From: Castanea sativa
Taxonomy: Eukaryota > Streptophyta > Magnoliopsida > Fagales > Fagaceae
Length of the DNA stretch: 64,000 nt
Direction: 5' to 3'
Assembly (NCBI RefSeq): GCF_040712315.1
Contig: NC_134013.1
Span: 33,453,001 to 33,517,000, forward strand
Shown here: positions 19,687 to 33,020 of the stretch, piece by piece
Position numbering within the stretch: position 1 is the stretch's first letter
Layout: the number at the start of each line of letters is the position of its first letter
Notes under the pieces: model-generated
What the model was told of the DNA's origin: nothing
What the model saw: only the letters and a program-made list of their open reading frames with translations
Databases searched by the model: none
Program-made: the position numbers and the translations under genes

Positions 19687-22079
19687 TTGTGTACCACTAC
19701 TTAATCATAGGCTGCCCCCCAAAGATAGAAATCATTTCAATGTCCTTGATGCCAAGTAATTCGCTTTTTGTGCAAAATTTCAAGCTAGAAATATACAACA
19801 ATAAAGCGTTAGTCCCAAATTTTTTGGACTAAATTTTTGTAGTCACTTGTGTTCCACTGTAGTTCACCCTTTTCTCTATCTAAAGAAGGAATGTTATTTT
19901 GATCCCTCAATTTGGAATACACGTCTAACAGCACATACCAAAAGAAAACCCAATGAAATATAAAATTATTCACACTCATTTAAAATAATTGGAACCTGGC
20001 TACTCCTGGTCTTGGGTGCTCCTTCTGTATTGCTTTTTAGTAATTTTGCTGATTGTAAATATCAGCTTCTAGTGGAGAACTTCATATCTTAGTGATAGGA
20101 TACCTATATATCTTAAGCTAAGGCTCAAGGACCGAAGAGAAGAAACAGAAGTTTTATGGTTTGCTTTGAATTGTCATGATTACTCTTGAACATGCTATGA
20201 CCAATTTTTAATTGGAAATGAACTTTAGACTTGTAAATTCTGTGGTGAGGTTGAAATTATGTTGGTTGATTGACTGATCTGCAGGTTTGATCTTTTCTTA
20301 TTATTAAGATTTGGTTTGAAAAGTAATTTTGAAATTCATTGATTGTTTTTGTTGTGACAATATTGACATGTGCTGATATAAAACAGTTATAGACATTTCT
20401 AATTGAGTAAAAGTATTGGCTTGGGTTTTTTTACTATTATTAAGAAACCTTGGTATATCATGTGTAGGTGATTTTATTGCCCAATGTTGACATCTTATAG
20501 TATGTACTTGATTTTGTTATAACCAATGTGGTTTAAACATTAATTTACTTTTGAATAAGCGTTAAAAGTAATAATTTAGAAGTTAAACTACTTGCACATA
20601 ATGGATTTTTATTTTTTATTTTTAGGTTATGGTTGGTGGTGATCACTTAGGTCATTGTTAGGTGTTGGCTTTCTTGGCAAATGTGGACTGATGCATGATG
20701 CAGCTTGAAATAGAGGGTGGTCAGATCAGGCAGTTACTGGTATGGTTATCTTGAAGAAGGGGAGCCAGTTCCCATATTTGAATTTCAATTTTGGTGACTT
20801 CACCGAAGCAAGCAGATCAGAGGATTATGCTATCTCAGAGAAGCCATCTTTTGGGAAAAGACTTGCTGAAATTCCACAAGTATTGATGGATGCTAGGGCT
20901 GTTTTGCATGATCTTAGTGATGAAAAGCATGGCAACTAGGAAGTCAATACAATTATGGAGGGCATCTTGCAGGTTTTGGATTTTTTAAGAAGTTATGAAT
21001 TTTGTAAATTTTCCTAGAATGGTTGAGATTCTAGCTCGTGAGGCAGCTAGAGCTTCTTATGTTTTTCAGACAATACATTGTTGTAAGAAGTAGAGCTTTT
21101 AAATGTGGAGCTTTAGTAGTAGAGCTATTACGGTATAGAGTTTAAACTAAAAATCTATTTAGCATTTTCAGTGTTTAACAAATTACAGTGAATATTGATT
21201 TAAAATATTGGATTTTGTAGTGTTTCATAGTAAAAGGTCCAAATTTCATCTTTTGCCATAAGTGCTTGTTTGGTACTGTTGCGTGAAGTAGAGCTTGAAC
21301 TCTAGAGGTTTAGTAGCATTTAGGATATAGAGTCTTAATTGATAAACTCTTTAATGTTCATAGTGTTTGGAAAATTATAGTGAATAGTGCTTTAAAGTTT
21401 TAGATTTATAAAGTATAAACGGTGAATTATGAAGCTTTTTCTATAAAACTCCAAATTTCAGCCTTAGCTGCTTGAAAACTGTTTTGTACTTTAAGGATCT
21501 CTTAAAGTATTTTTCAGCACCAAAAAAAAAAAAAAGTAAAGAAATTACCAAATGCTTGGCAGTTTATGCTTTAAAGAACTTTTAAAGTACTTTTCTAGTA
21601 ATGCTTACACAGACCATCTAGAAATTGTTCTTGTAAAGCTTGTGTTATGCCAGGTGAGGGATGCAAGTATATAATTTAATGCGATGGGGGATGCTTCTCC
21701 ATAATATTATATGTTGAAAAATGCGTGGAGCTTATTTGTTTTTCTCTTTGGTTTTATGTTGAAAAATTATACAATTATTTCATAAGAAAGAAATTAGTCA
21801 AATTACAAAAGTAGATATAAAAAGATGAAGAGAGAACCACATAGGTCGATGCTCTGGAACAACTAGCTTGCATCCAGTAATTTCCTGACCTATAAACAGT
21901 TCATATGGATATATGTTTCTGCCCAATCATTTTGCAAACTAACTGGTGGCAGTTTACCTTTGAAATGGTAGGAGTTTTAAAATGTGTTTCCAACACTTCA
22001 AAATAAAGAAACTTCTTTGCCTAATTGTTTTTGAAAACTCATCTTAAAAATCATGTCTTAAAAGTTATAAAAAAAAAAA
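19687..22079. other. Non-coding stretch with a degenerate duplication
   Basis: No gene recognised. A 65-codon frame at 20742-20939 (VILKKGSQFPYLNFNFGDFTEAS...) is better than random in composition but matches nothing I know; it could be a gene scrap. Two similar blocks of about 190-200 bp, 21085-21270 and 21280-21480, share words such as TAGAGCTT, TAGTAGCATTTAGG/ATAGAG, GTGAATA and CTCCAAATTTCA/CC, an old tandem duplication. Confidence 0.4.
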
Positions 22080-22965
22080 CTTCTCCCTGTCATCAACAAT
22101 GAATACTTTTTCTTAGTGAATAAGTAATAGACTTCCTTTTCGCACCAAGAAAATCCAAACCAAATCAAATTAGGATTTTAAGGTAATATCTAACAAATCT
22201 CCACATTGACTCAAATTCCACAAAGAGTCATAAATTGAGATAAACTCTATAACAATTCTCCACCTTGGCTAGAGAGCACCATAGTTCATCAAATTTCTCT
22301 TGGCATGAATCGAGCCACCAAATACAAATCCCCAGCTTGATGAGACTTCTCTCAAGCCACAAATGTGTCAAGTGCTAAAACCATATAAGAGCCTAGAAAA
22401 AATACAAAGTGCAAATCACCCCAAACTACCTCTAAATGCACCAACAGACACCAAAGCACTTGAAGATGGTGCCAAATCCAAATTAGAGCCTAACAAAATG
22501 TATTTAACTTCAAGCAAACTCCAAATCTATTGGAAGATGGTGCCAAAAGTCTGTCTATTAATCCTCTCTCAATCTTTCTTTAACATATTTCTCCACAGTA
22601 ATCAAATCCACAAACCAATAAGCAAAATCTCCAAAAAGAACAAATCTAAACATCTAGCTAGTGAACCTTGGCTTTGATACTGGTTTAGTAGAAGCTCATA
22701 TAATAATATTGATTGTGAAAAATATTATTAATTTTAGAAATATCTTCAAAACAAATAATAGGAATAAAGGAAAAAAGAGAACACTGATGATTTATGTGGT
22801 TCAATAATAGTCTACATCTACAAGTAACAACGAAGAGAATATTTCACTTAACAAATTGGGAGAATACAAATATGATATAGAGGTAATCCCACATAACCCT
22901 CTACCCTTATACTCCCAAAAGGCACTCATTCACAAATATAAAGATTAGGGATTGCAACTAATGCT
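22080..22965 (-). mobile_element. Copia-like LTR remnant without coding
   Basis: On the minus strand, 22960-22690 resembles the R-U5 part of a copia LTR (ATTGAACCACATAAATC, then TTCTACTAAACCA). GTATCAAAGCCAAGG follows, a degenerate tRNA-Met primer site. Continuing down, GTGGAGATT (a possible polypurine tract) is followed by TGTTAGATATTACC near 22200, a plausible start of a second LTR that is cut short. The internal part (about 480 bp) has no long ORF. The upstream end is lost at the MITE beginning near 22966. Confidence 0.4.
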
Positions 22966-23365
22966 TCGTTTATTTCGAAGTAAAATATTTTACATGTAAA
23001 ACATTTTCAGTAAAATATTTTCAAGTTTTTGGTGTGATATGTAAAATTTTTCAAACAAAAACTAGCAGCTCAACCATTAGATCCATCGGTGCTAGAGGAG
23101 ACCAAATTGTTGTTTTGACTGTCGGACCAATGGGTCCAGCAATCAAACTGCTGGCACCCACCGTTGGAGCAGCGGCTTCAATGACTAGACTGCTGCCATC
23201 GACTGTCCAGCGTACTGGACCAATGACTTATTATGTGATTTTGTAAAATGTTTTATCAAGTTTTTAAAGGTAAAATGTTTTACAACTTTTTACAAAAGAT
23301 TTTACGATTAACAAAAAAAATATTTTACAAATTTGATCACATTTTACATGCAAACAAATACTTGA
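22966..23365. mobile_element. MITE-like element with GTAAAATATTTTAC ends (copy 1)
   Basis: Begins GTTTATTTCGAAGTAAAAT with repeated GTAAAATATTTTAC and TGTAAAACATTTT words. It ends with an imperfect inverted version (ACATTTTACATGCAAACAAAT). The middle (about 23060-23225) is less AT-rich, made of degenerate units such as CCATTAGATCCATCGGTGC and CCAACTGGACC-like words. A second copy in opposite orientation is at 39100-39690. The 70-residue frame inside is a by-product of the repeat. Confidence 0.5.
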
Positions 23366-25429
23366 AAATAGAAAAATATTTTATAGAAAATAGTTTATAT
23401 AGCATAAAACAAAGAGAAATTCTCTACATTACACAACAGCCTCAAAGAGATTTCTCTCCAAAACCAATAAACTAAAGCCAAATACAAAATACCAAACTAC
23501 AGTATCACACACAAACCAATATTCTACTGCCTAAACCAAATAACAAACTGTAGCACCAAATAACAAATTTCCCAACAAATACAAATTGCAAGTTTGCAAC
23601 GCCACCTAGAGACAGCTTTTCAGTTTTCACAGACTAATCCAAAGTCTATCCATGAGGAAGGACCTTTATTCCAAAGCCACATAATCTAATATGTTCTTTT
23701 GTTTGTTTGTTTTTGTTTTTTCTTCTAATGTGGATTTTTCCATTAAGATGTTAATATGGCCTCTCTTTAAAAAAAAAAAAAAAAAAAAATTCAATTTTCA
23801 AATTATATTTTAGTGACAAATAAATATTCTATTGGCCACATCATCAAATTTTGTTAAAGTGACAATAACAAGAACTAAAGTGAAACATTATCCAAAAACT
23901 CAAGGATGAAAATAAAAGATATGAATACACAAAGGATCAAAATGAAACTTCCCCTTTAGGGTACAGTCCTTAGAGATAATCATAGGAGAGGATATTTACG
24001 AAAATTCCCAAAATGCATAATTTTTTTAATGAATGAAAGGAGTGTATAGTCCTATAGAGACATAAAAGAACCATATCCCTGTCTGCGGAGCCCATACTCG
24101 GACAACAACTTTCGAGATATGAATAAATTGAAAACATGGGATCTTTCTTTTAATTTACAAACATGTGAAAGTTTTTTTTACTGTTTTTTTTTTTTTTGTT
24201 CTGCTTGAAGATATATCATGAAAGTTACAACTTGAAGTTGAGGCTTTCAGGTTCATTGGTAAAACATAAAGTAGGGCACAATTTTATTATTGGAATTTGT
24301 TGCTTTAAAGTATAATTGGTTAATAAAACTTTGGTATCATTGAAGCCAAATCTGCCAATCATAGAAATAGAATCCCAAAAATTGCCTTTATGTTGGGCCT
24401 TTTATAGGCCTAACCCACGTGACCTAAGATCTCCTATCAAAGGTAAAATCCCCAACCCCCCAACCAAAATAAAAGCACCACGTAGAAGCAAAGGACGCAT
24501 TATACATCAAATCAATGGCAACTCATAGGAACAAAAAATTGACCTCTCTTCTTGTCTTCTTATACTTGAAGCCCCTACATGTATGTGATGGGGACTTTTC
24601 TTTTTCGTCTTCTTTATTTATTTACATAATTATCACATCATCATTGACATTTACTTTTATTTTGATAATACGATTCATTAAATGGTAAATAAGTTACTCA
24701 AATCTTAAATATATAATGCAATTAAAAATATATTTGCATGGATATAATGATCATTTGCATGGTGAATTGAAATAATTTTCTTCTGAACCAAATACAAGAA
24801 AAAATTCTATCAATTAAATTTTACACAAATTAATGTAATTGTCCTAATCAAAATAAGGATTGAAGCGTACAAAAATTAGTAATTTTATAATATGTCTTCA
24901 ATTTGTAAGTTCAAAGATTTTTGGGCTAGTCCACTTATGAGATGAGATGGAAATTGGTTCTTAATTCTTATATCATTTGGCAGAAAAATGAGGATGGAAA
25001 TTTGGGATCTTTGCCACAATTTTTAGTTTTACTATTCAACAACCTATAGATCAAATCTTAGAGCTTTTAACTAGACCAATGATTGAAGCTTGTATCTTTC
25101 TTTATACGTTGGGAGCTATAGTTGGTGCTCAAATGTACTGTTGTTTAAAAGGAAAAATATATAAGTTTATAATTTTTTTTTTTTGGTCTTTTAAGAAATA
25201 AACACACACCGACATAAGCCTTAAGTACATGATCCAAACACATATATTAAAGATTAGGTGGAATTCCTAAAATAACCCCAAAACTTATCATTAGTGACAA
25301 ATTAAACCTTAAATCTTTTAAGTTTGTCATTTTAATCACCAAACTTTTTTTTATTTATTTTTTATTTTAAAGAATCAACACCACCAAACTTTATAAGTCA
25401 TGTGACAATCTAAACACTTTATCCATATC
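23366..25429. other. AT-rich non-coding stretch
   Basis: No recognised ORF. Homopolymer runs (A at 23769-23790, T at 24187-24199) and simple AT-rich sequence. 24240-24270 (TTTCAGGTTCATTGGTAAAAC) is faintly tRNA-like but has no paired promoter box. Confidence 0.35.
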
Positions 25430-26544
25430 AAGGAAGTCAATACCGTACCGGAGGCTGTACCGGTTTAGCTAGTGGTACGATATATTTCGGGTACCGGTCA
25501 ATACCGGTGTACCGTTTCGGATTTACCGCTATTTTTTACTATTTTATACAATATATAAAATTATAATGATTTTTTTTTTACAAACATTTAGTTATAAATA
25601 TTATTTTATTGGTATGTTTAATGTTTTATAGATATCCTAATATAAATCACATTATTATATATTATTATTATTATTATTATTAATTGTGGTGTACTGTGTA
25701 AAGAATATTCAATCACCGGAACAAAAGTTGTAAAACTAATATACCTTATTATACTATACCTTATTATAATAATAATAAAATAAAGAAAGATAAAACTTAG
25801 TCTAGAAGTTTACAGCTGTACAACACTTTTTTTTAAAATTTTTTTTTTTATCTTATGGGTAAACCAAACAGCTGTACAACACTTCAGCTGTACAACGCTT
25901 CAACCCTTAGTCTAGAAGTTTACTAGTACCCATTTTGCATTCTCTGTGAAAAGAGCCGCCGCCATCTCCAGCTCTCTCAACTTTCAAAGAAGTTTACTAG
26001 TTCGGTCAAAGTGAACTACTTCACAGCAGTGTTGAGCAGTTCTTAAGTCTTAACCAGTGTAGAGCAAGAGAGAAAGAGGTGTATTGGCCATGGCAGAGTG
26101 GCAAGAGAGATAGAGGCGTACCAGTGTTGCCGCCGAGGAGTGGCGTTACAGACTCCTAGCAAGAACACTGGTAGCGTGGTTAACTAGCCATGGCAAGCGG
26201 CGCAATTGGGACGGTACCAATGTCGCTGCCGAGGAGTGTTTTTTTTTTTTGAGTTTATATATGTTGTAAATTTGGAATTTATATATGTTCACTGGTTACC
26301 TTTTGCATTTTTTTTTTCATTTTTCTCCTTCTTTCTGCTGGGTTTTCTTGGCTTACTCAGATTTGTATTTCGTGTTTCGGCCCGGTATCCATTTACCGGC
26401 CGAAACAGCCGGATTTCGCCGGTACGGCCGGTACGACCGGTATTTTTTTCGGTACGAAACAGGGGGTGTACTGTACTGGTTCATTGGCCGGTACGATATA
26501 TACCGGCCGTACCGGCCGGTACGGTACGGTATCACCCACACTGA
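25430..26544. mobile_element. Terminal-inverted-repeat element rich in GTACCGG palindromes
   Basis: 1115 bp. The left end carries CAATACCGTACCGG and several GGTACCGGT words. The right end is the inverse (CCGGTACGGTACGGTATC), with dense GGCCGGTAC palindromes over 26380-26535. TCCATATC (25422-25429) and TCCATATA (26545-26552) flank it, a 7-of-8 target duplication, the length used by hAT elements. Inside, two imperfect copies of a CCATGGCA...GCCGAGGAGTG block lie about 103 bp apart (26088 and 26190). Microsatellite ATT runs and poly-T are also present. No transposase. Confidence 0.6.
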
Positions 26545-26650
26545 TCCATATATATCTACTAATTAAAATTCATTAAATATAATTGTCACCCTTTCTTTCT
26601 TTATTCTTTTTATTGATAAGACTTTGTCACTCTTTCTTACATGTGTTTAA

Positions 26651-26653
<3 letters not shown>

Positions 26654-26693
<40 letters not shown>
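26654..26693. repeat. (CT)n microsatellite
   Basis: About 20 uninterrupted CT units. Confidence 0.95.
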
Positions 26694-26696
<3 letters not shown>

Positions 26697-26815
26697 AAAA
26701 CAACACTGTTTTGATGTCCACTCTCTCTAATTTGGAGAAGAAGATAATCACCCACAGCAGGACATGACTTTTTTGGATGTGATAACTGCTAATTAGAATT
26801 TCCCTTCCGCTAAAT

Positions 26816-27379
26816 TAAGGGTGGCAATTCATGTTTGCAAGTTGGGTTTGTGTCGTGTTGAGTCATGAGTATTTGACTATATGGATTAACTTGAACCCAA
26901 CTTGTTTTGTAAACGTGTCAAGGAACCTCAACCTCAACTCAACCTATTTATTAAACAGGTTGACTCGACACAATACATTTAACCCATTAAATTAACAAAT
27001 CATGTAAAAGTCAATACAAATAACTCGTATGATAAATAGGTTATATCTAACTTGAATAACCTATTATCAATTCCCATATATCTAAAATTAAAATACAATT
27101 TGTATTAAAAAAATTAATAATACAATTATTACCATAAATATAGTAATAAACATGTAATTAGAACAAAAAATAAAGCAATAATAACAAAAACTAATACTTT
27201 TATAATCTAAACGGGTCAGACAAGTTCACATGTTGAACACGAACATGACCCATTTATTAAACAGGTTAGCCATGTCGATCCAAATATGGCTCGAACCTGT
27301 TTAGCATCAACTTACAATTTGTATATAAACGGGTTAATCGTGTCAAGTTCGCAGGTCGTGTCAGATTTCACCACCCTTA
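26816..27379. mobile_element. Non-autonomous hAT element, 564 bp
   Basis: Starts TAAGGGTGGCAATTC and ends TTTCACCACCCTTA. It is flanked by CGCTAAAT (26808-26815) and CACTAAAT (27380-27387), a target duplication matching at 7 of 8. The sub-terminal parts carry repeated GGGTTNNNGTGTC / CAGGTTGACTCGACAC-type words in inverted arrangement, as in many plant hAT MITEs. No coding. Confidence 0.75.
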
Positions 27380-27387
27380 CACTAAAT

Positions 27388-29675
27388 AAGGACTTTCGTT
27401 TGTGATTTTTAACAAATATGGACAAGGTATTTAAATTGTCATAATTTATAAAATTTAGGATTTAAGATGACAAAAATAAAAAGTCAACATTAAATTTGTC
27501 ACCCCGGATATAAATTTAGGGTTTTTTTTTTTGGGGGGGACTTTACCCATAAAATTATTCAGTATTGATCCCACATAAAAATTAGGGATTTATTATGGGA
27601 TGAAATTCTATAAAATGTTTAGATTCTTATATTATTTTGTTTAGCAGAACAATAAGAACCGAGGCACGGCTATGTTATAAGGCTGTCGCAAATTCTAATA
27701 TTATTTTGTTACCATTCAACAACTTATAGATAAAATGATATACTGTTGAACTGACCAAAATTTGCATTTTTCGTAGAACTTTTGGAACTAATTTGGCAAA
27801 TCAAAGAAAGTTGGCTGCTGTGCCTCGTTGATGAAAATATATTGTAAATGTAGTCTCAAACACTAGAGGGTGACTTGGATCGGTCTTAAAATTCATCATT
27901 TTGCATAAAAGTAGCTTTTCTAAAGACTCAACCCTCAAACTTATTCTTGACATCCCGAATATTTTACCATTGTAGCATGAATTGTCTCCCTGCTATAAAC
28001 TGTAAAATTATGATTTGATATCGGGTCACTCTTACATAATTTGATAATTTCAGCTAGCAACCACTTCATTCATGCATCTGCACATCCTCAAGTAAGTGGA
28101 GGTGGTGACTTGAACTGTTCACCTCATAATAATAACATTGCGGCTATATGTTTTTCATTATCATTGGATATCTCACGTTTGTAATTGCATTGCTGGCACC
28201 AGAAGCCGTATGGCTTATCTAGATGTCAATGTAGCATCTCAGAATTAACATCAGTACTAGGTGTCTTGCTGTGTTATATATTACTAGATATTCCTTAATT
28301 ACACTGTAACTTTTGATGCCACCAAACAATCTTCACACATGTTGAGAGCTGTATGAAAAATTCTAGCATTACTAACATTGCTGGATGTTCAATGATCTAA
28401 CTAACCCTAAAAGAAAAGCTATTTCTCTTTGTATATATTGCCAATTTCCGTTTCTATACCGTCTTAATATTATCTCATTTCATTTACTAATTACGTTAAA
28501 TTATTGCTAAAAGGAAAACATACATGTTCTAACAATAAAAAGACCCCAACGATTTTTTAAAATTTGTGTTTATTAATCAGCATGACCATGCAACAGGGAA
28601 CTGAGGCTGCAAATATGCTCAAATTGGAGGCATGGATTCGAAAAAAAAAAAAAAGAAGCTATATTATTGAAATTATATTTAGTTTTATATTCTGAGATAA
28701 GATTAAAAAAAAATTTCACTTATTAAAAGAAAAATTACAACTCTTTTCTTCTTTTTGATGGTTTTGTTTAATTGAAAAAAAAAAAGGAACAAAACAAAAC
28801 ATATCACATTCAGTCGTTTCATTTTGAAAACCAGATGCTCAAAGATATTTCATTCTCCAAGATGGGACATTGAAAAGAAAATCATTTGGAATTGAAAATT
28901 CAAGGCAAAATGGTTTATCTAACTTGTGCTTTGAGAGCACTAACCAGCCAAGATGTCTTTCATCAACAAAAACAAAACAAAAACAAAAAAACAAAAAAAG
29001 CCACACAATCTGAGATGTCATAGTCCAGGTGCTGCATAAAGTGATTTATTTTTAATTTTTCCTGCTGGACAGTTCTTGCATAAAGTTACTTCAATGTGGA
29101 TCATCCCCATCCATTGCTTTAATTTTTTTGGAGTGTAAAGAGCCCACTTCACCAATGATCAGTGCTAATAATGCCCAACATGAATATCTTTGCGATTGTT
29201 TAGCTGTTGAAACTTGAAACATCAAAAAGAACGTCAGTTCTAAGCTTTTGATTGATTGACGTATAAAAGTACCAATAGGACAATTGTTGACAGAGTAGCA
29301 CCCTATCAATCTCCATAAATCGACATTCCATTGCACATACCGGACCTGCCGCGTGTGGTGGTGGTGGTGTGGCAGCGTTAGGTGGAGTAAGGTTGTTTTT
29401 TAAATTGGAAAAATTACATTTTATTATTCAAATCCATACTCTTTTGTACTTGATCCTTAAACTATGAACGTTGACACTTCTCCCCCTTAAACTACTACCA
29501 TGTAACACTATAAGTTTGGAAAATAAATGTACATTCTCATAGTTTATATAGGATAAGTGTAAAAGATGTGTAGTTTAAGGAAGTAAAATGTATATTCTCA
29601 TAGTTTAGAGGGTAGATATAAAATAATATAGTTTAAGTGAGATAAAATGTGCATTCTCATAATTTAAGGACTAAA
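27388..29675. other. Non-coding stretch
   Basis: No gene recognised on either strand. Short minus-strand frames at 28839-29021 and 29091-29336 look random. A- and T-runs occur at 28638-28652 and 28770-28784. Confidence 0.35.
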
Positions 29676-30330
29676 AGTTTGTTTGGATATCGTTTATTTT
29701 GCTAAAACTGAAAACTTATTGTTGAAAGTACTGTAGATAAAGATAAAAGTTAGTTGAAATAGTATAATGGCGCTCATGAATAGTACTAAAAAGTGCAGTG
29801 GGCCCATGAATAGTAGCAAAAATAAGCTGAATAGTGAAATGATTTATTATTTTCATTGCTTCCCAATTGCATACTAAAGCTTGGTTTGGATAGCTGAATG
29901 CGTCTAGCGTTCAACGTTTCCAGCCTCCTTTTTTTTTTTTTCCTTCCTGCACAGGTTTCAACCAGCGACAAGAGCACTATTCATCACTGTGCTGTACTGT
30001 TCATGCACTGTTCATAAACAGTACCAGCACTTTTCAGTTTTTTTTTTTTTTATATTTAAAATGGGACTTGTTGTACTATTCACACATTTAAAAATTATTT
30101 TGCTACAGTGTTTTCAGTTTTCAGTTTTCAGCTGTATCCAAACAGACCCTAAGTGTCTATTTGGCTAGCTTATTTTTTGCCAACTTAATTTACTATTCAA
30201 CTTATTTTTGCTACTATTCATGGGTCTCATTGTACTATTTCAACTAACATTTACCTTTATCTACTGTACTTTCAGTAAAAAAAAATTTCAATTTCAACAA
30301 AATAAACGGATCCCAAACAAACCCTAAGTG
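29676..30330. mobile_element. Two nested MITE-like elements
   Basis: The outer pair of ends is TTTGTTTGGATATCGTTTAT (about 29679) and ATAAACGGATCCCAAACAAA (about 30302), inverted. Matching sub-terminal blocks (GTACTGTAGATAAAG on the left, CTTTATCTACTGTAC on the right) lie on either side of an inner unit. The inner unit runs from about 29880 (CTTGGTTTGGATAGCTG) to 30146 (CAGCTGTATCCAAACAGACC) and has its own inverted ends. The inner element therefore split the outer one. Target duplications are unclear. Confidence 0.6.
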
Positions 30331-31929
30331 TAAAAGGGGTATAGTTTAGGATGAAAAGTGTAATTTTCCCTTATAATTTTAATAAAAATGATATATTATG
30401 TGTAAATTACTAAATTTTACTGATGATCCTATAATGAAAAAAAAAAACTCGACTTTATTATGTTTATATATGTATATATAAAAGAAATAAAAAAAACTCA
30501 TTTAAAAATTTATGGTTTCATTTTTTCTTTTAAATATTTTCCTTTTTTCTGTATATAACTCATTAATTTTAGGAGTATTTAAAAAATTTTTTTCCAAAAA
30601 AATTTAAGTAAATCTTCTTGCTAAAAACTTTTTAAATTTTAAAACTTCAAACACATTCCATTTTGCATTTAGAAAAGTTAGGGATATTTGAATGCATGGA
30701 TATATATATATATTCATTAGAAGAAAAAATGTTACGACTTTTATGGTTAAGAATTAATTTGGAACATGTTCTACTTTGTCCCATAAATAATTAAATAAAA
30801 AGTTTTTCGTTGAGTTTTGTCACTATTATATTTCTCTTATGTATATACTATATGTTCAAACATTTAAAGTGATATTTATTATTTAATTCATCTAAAGTTA
30901 ATTGATTTATATACATGAGTTTTCTAAACTATTGCCATACTCCAATATGTCATATATAATTATTTAAAAAATATTGATTTAAAATGTTTAAAAATATCTA
31001 ATTGTGATTAATATAATTTAAAGGATAATTGCACATGCACAGTGAAAGAAAATATTTGTTTTGAATTATATAAAATTGAGTTTATGAAATTTTGTTATGT
31101 ACAAAAAATATATATTATAAATAATAAAAGGATTAAGTATGTACATATGTATATATGTATGTGTGATTTGGATTTAAAAATTATATATATATATATATAT
31201 ATACACAAACACTAGCTAGTTTAAGATATTCAGTTGGTTATGTATTTTTTAACAATTTGTGCCAACTTTTAAACCTCACAAGCATCAACACTCTTTTTTC
31301 CCCTTAAAGGAAAAAGAAAAGGCTAAATCATTCAATTTTTCTGTTAAGAAAAATGTTGAAAACTTGTTCAAATTTGTTTTTTTTTTTTTGAGTAAGACCT
31401 TCCTTTTGTTTTAACCAAGAGAAAAAGTTAATGGATGAATGCATAGGTTTAAGAAATATTCTTAGAAAATTTTTATGTTAAAAAAATTATTTATTTATTT
31501 TATAACTTTTTATATTTTTCATAAAAATTATATCAAAACTTTCAAAAATTTGTCTAATAACAAGTACTCTCAGATCACTTGTGAACTATACCCACTAACT
31601 AATATCCCAGGAGTCCTTTTATTTTTCTTACTTTCATTTCATTTTTACTCTGAATGCATATCTTTTAGTGGAGCAGATGCAATCGGAAAAGCCACGTTTA
31701 ATAATAGTAGTCTTTATGTCATCAATTCGTTGAGGTATGGTTTGATACCCACACCACACTGTTCTGTAGGCCACTTGGTAGAGCCAAGTTTAGGCACAAA
31801 TGAACCATCTTTTGTCATCAATGTACCAAAGTTTAAATTTCTGCTTTATTGTTTTTTATTTTATTTTATTTATCATTATCCCTTTTTTGGCTAGCCAAGA
31901 ACATTATATTACCAAGGTAGTCCCCGATC

Positions 31930-31983
<54 letters not shown>

Positions 31984-32819
31984 TAGAGATTTAAACATTG
32001 AAACACAGTCAAGTACTAACGAATAGAGTTACAGGACTCTTTAACAATTTTAATAACACTACATTTCAACATGGATTAAGAGCTATATTTCCCTCTTTGA
32101 TGCAAAATGACCTTAAGATATTCATAAGCAAATGCATTTCTTAGACGGCTATTGTAAATAAATAATTTCCTTTTTACTCAGTTTGGTAGCATCTAAAGGG
32201 ATTTTGTGGGCTATAAATCGTCATTCAATATTGTCAAAGTAGGCTTCTGTTAAGAGTGGTGTGAATACGGTTCACCTTGAGTTATTTTTGCATATGGAAC
32301 GACCATTCTTAAAAGGAAAATTATTGATAGGTAACCATTTCTTTTTTTTTTTTAGAAGGTAACAACAAAATTGGTTTCAATCCAATTTTATTAATAATTT
32401 TTTTCTGGAAAGAAGTTGTAATCGATTTCAATCCATAATTTAAAAAAAAGTACTCAGTTCATGCATATGGTCATTGTCTCCCCCAGCCTCCGCCCCCCCC
32501 TAAACTCTAGTCTTGTATGGTGTGGGATCGCCTGAATAATACTAGGACTTAGTGACTTACCACTAATCAAATAGTCAAATTCACAATTCCCGAACTCATA
32601 GTTGTGATAAATTACAAGAATTTCCTACCACTAATCTTCACCTTCAGTGGTACCCATATTCAGCATGGCCTAAGTAAAATTTGCATCAATTTGAACCGAA
32701 ATGTAAAGCCATTGGGTGTTTCAGCACAAATTGCATATCAATATCAACTATAAAAAGTTCACACAACTAGGAGTTTCATAATCTTAAGTTCTCATTGTCA
32801 TCATCAACACTAATGGCAT
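30331..32819. other. AT-rich non-coding stretch
   Basis: Very AT-rich, with (TA)n near 31175-31202 and 31934-31979. The 139-residue frame at 31475-31894 is Phe/Ile/Leu-rich and matches nothing I know. Confidence 0.4.
31934..31979. repeat. (AT)n microsatellite
   Basis: About 23 AT units without interruption. Confidence 0.95.
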
Positions 32820-33020
32820 TCAACTCATCACCTTCTAGACACTCCCTGGGCATTGGACTTGCCATTGCTCCCACCAACTTTCATCTTCTTTGCTTGTCTT
32901 TGTCCTTAGAATTAAGATTAGGGCTTACATAATCACCAGATTGGCCAAACATGTAGTCCACCAATGCATTTCCAGCAGCCATGGCATTAGGTAAATCACG
33001 ATGCATGCCCCTGCCTTCAT
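32820..33020 (-). pseudogene. Retrotransposon gag scrap
   Basis: The minus strand reads HRDLPNAMAAGNALVDYMFG followed by lysine-rich SKDKDKQRR, a motif found at the end of Gypsy gag (DLPxAMAAAxxLVDY then a basic stretch). A stop follows. Nothing else of the element was recognised nearby. Confidence 0.4.

Noticed and set aside
23034..23246. 70-residue frame in the MITE at 22966
   Set aside because: Produced by the GC-richer internal repeats; the second copy of the element has no equivalent frame in the same sense.
31475..31894. 139-residue frame as a gene
   Set aside because: Phe/Ile/Leu/Tyr-rich output of AT-rich DNA, no motif, ends beside an (AT)n tract.
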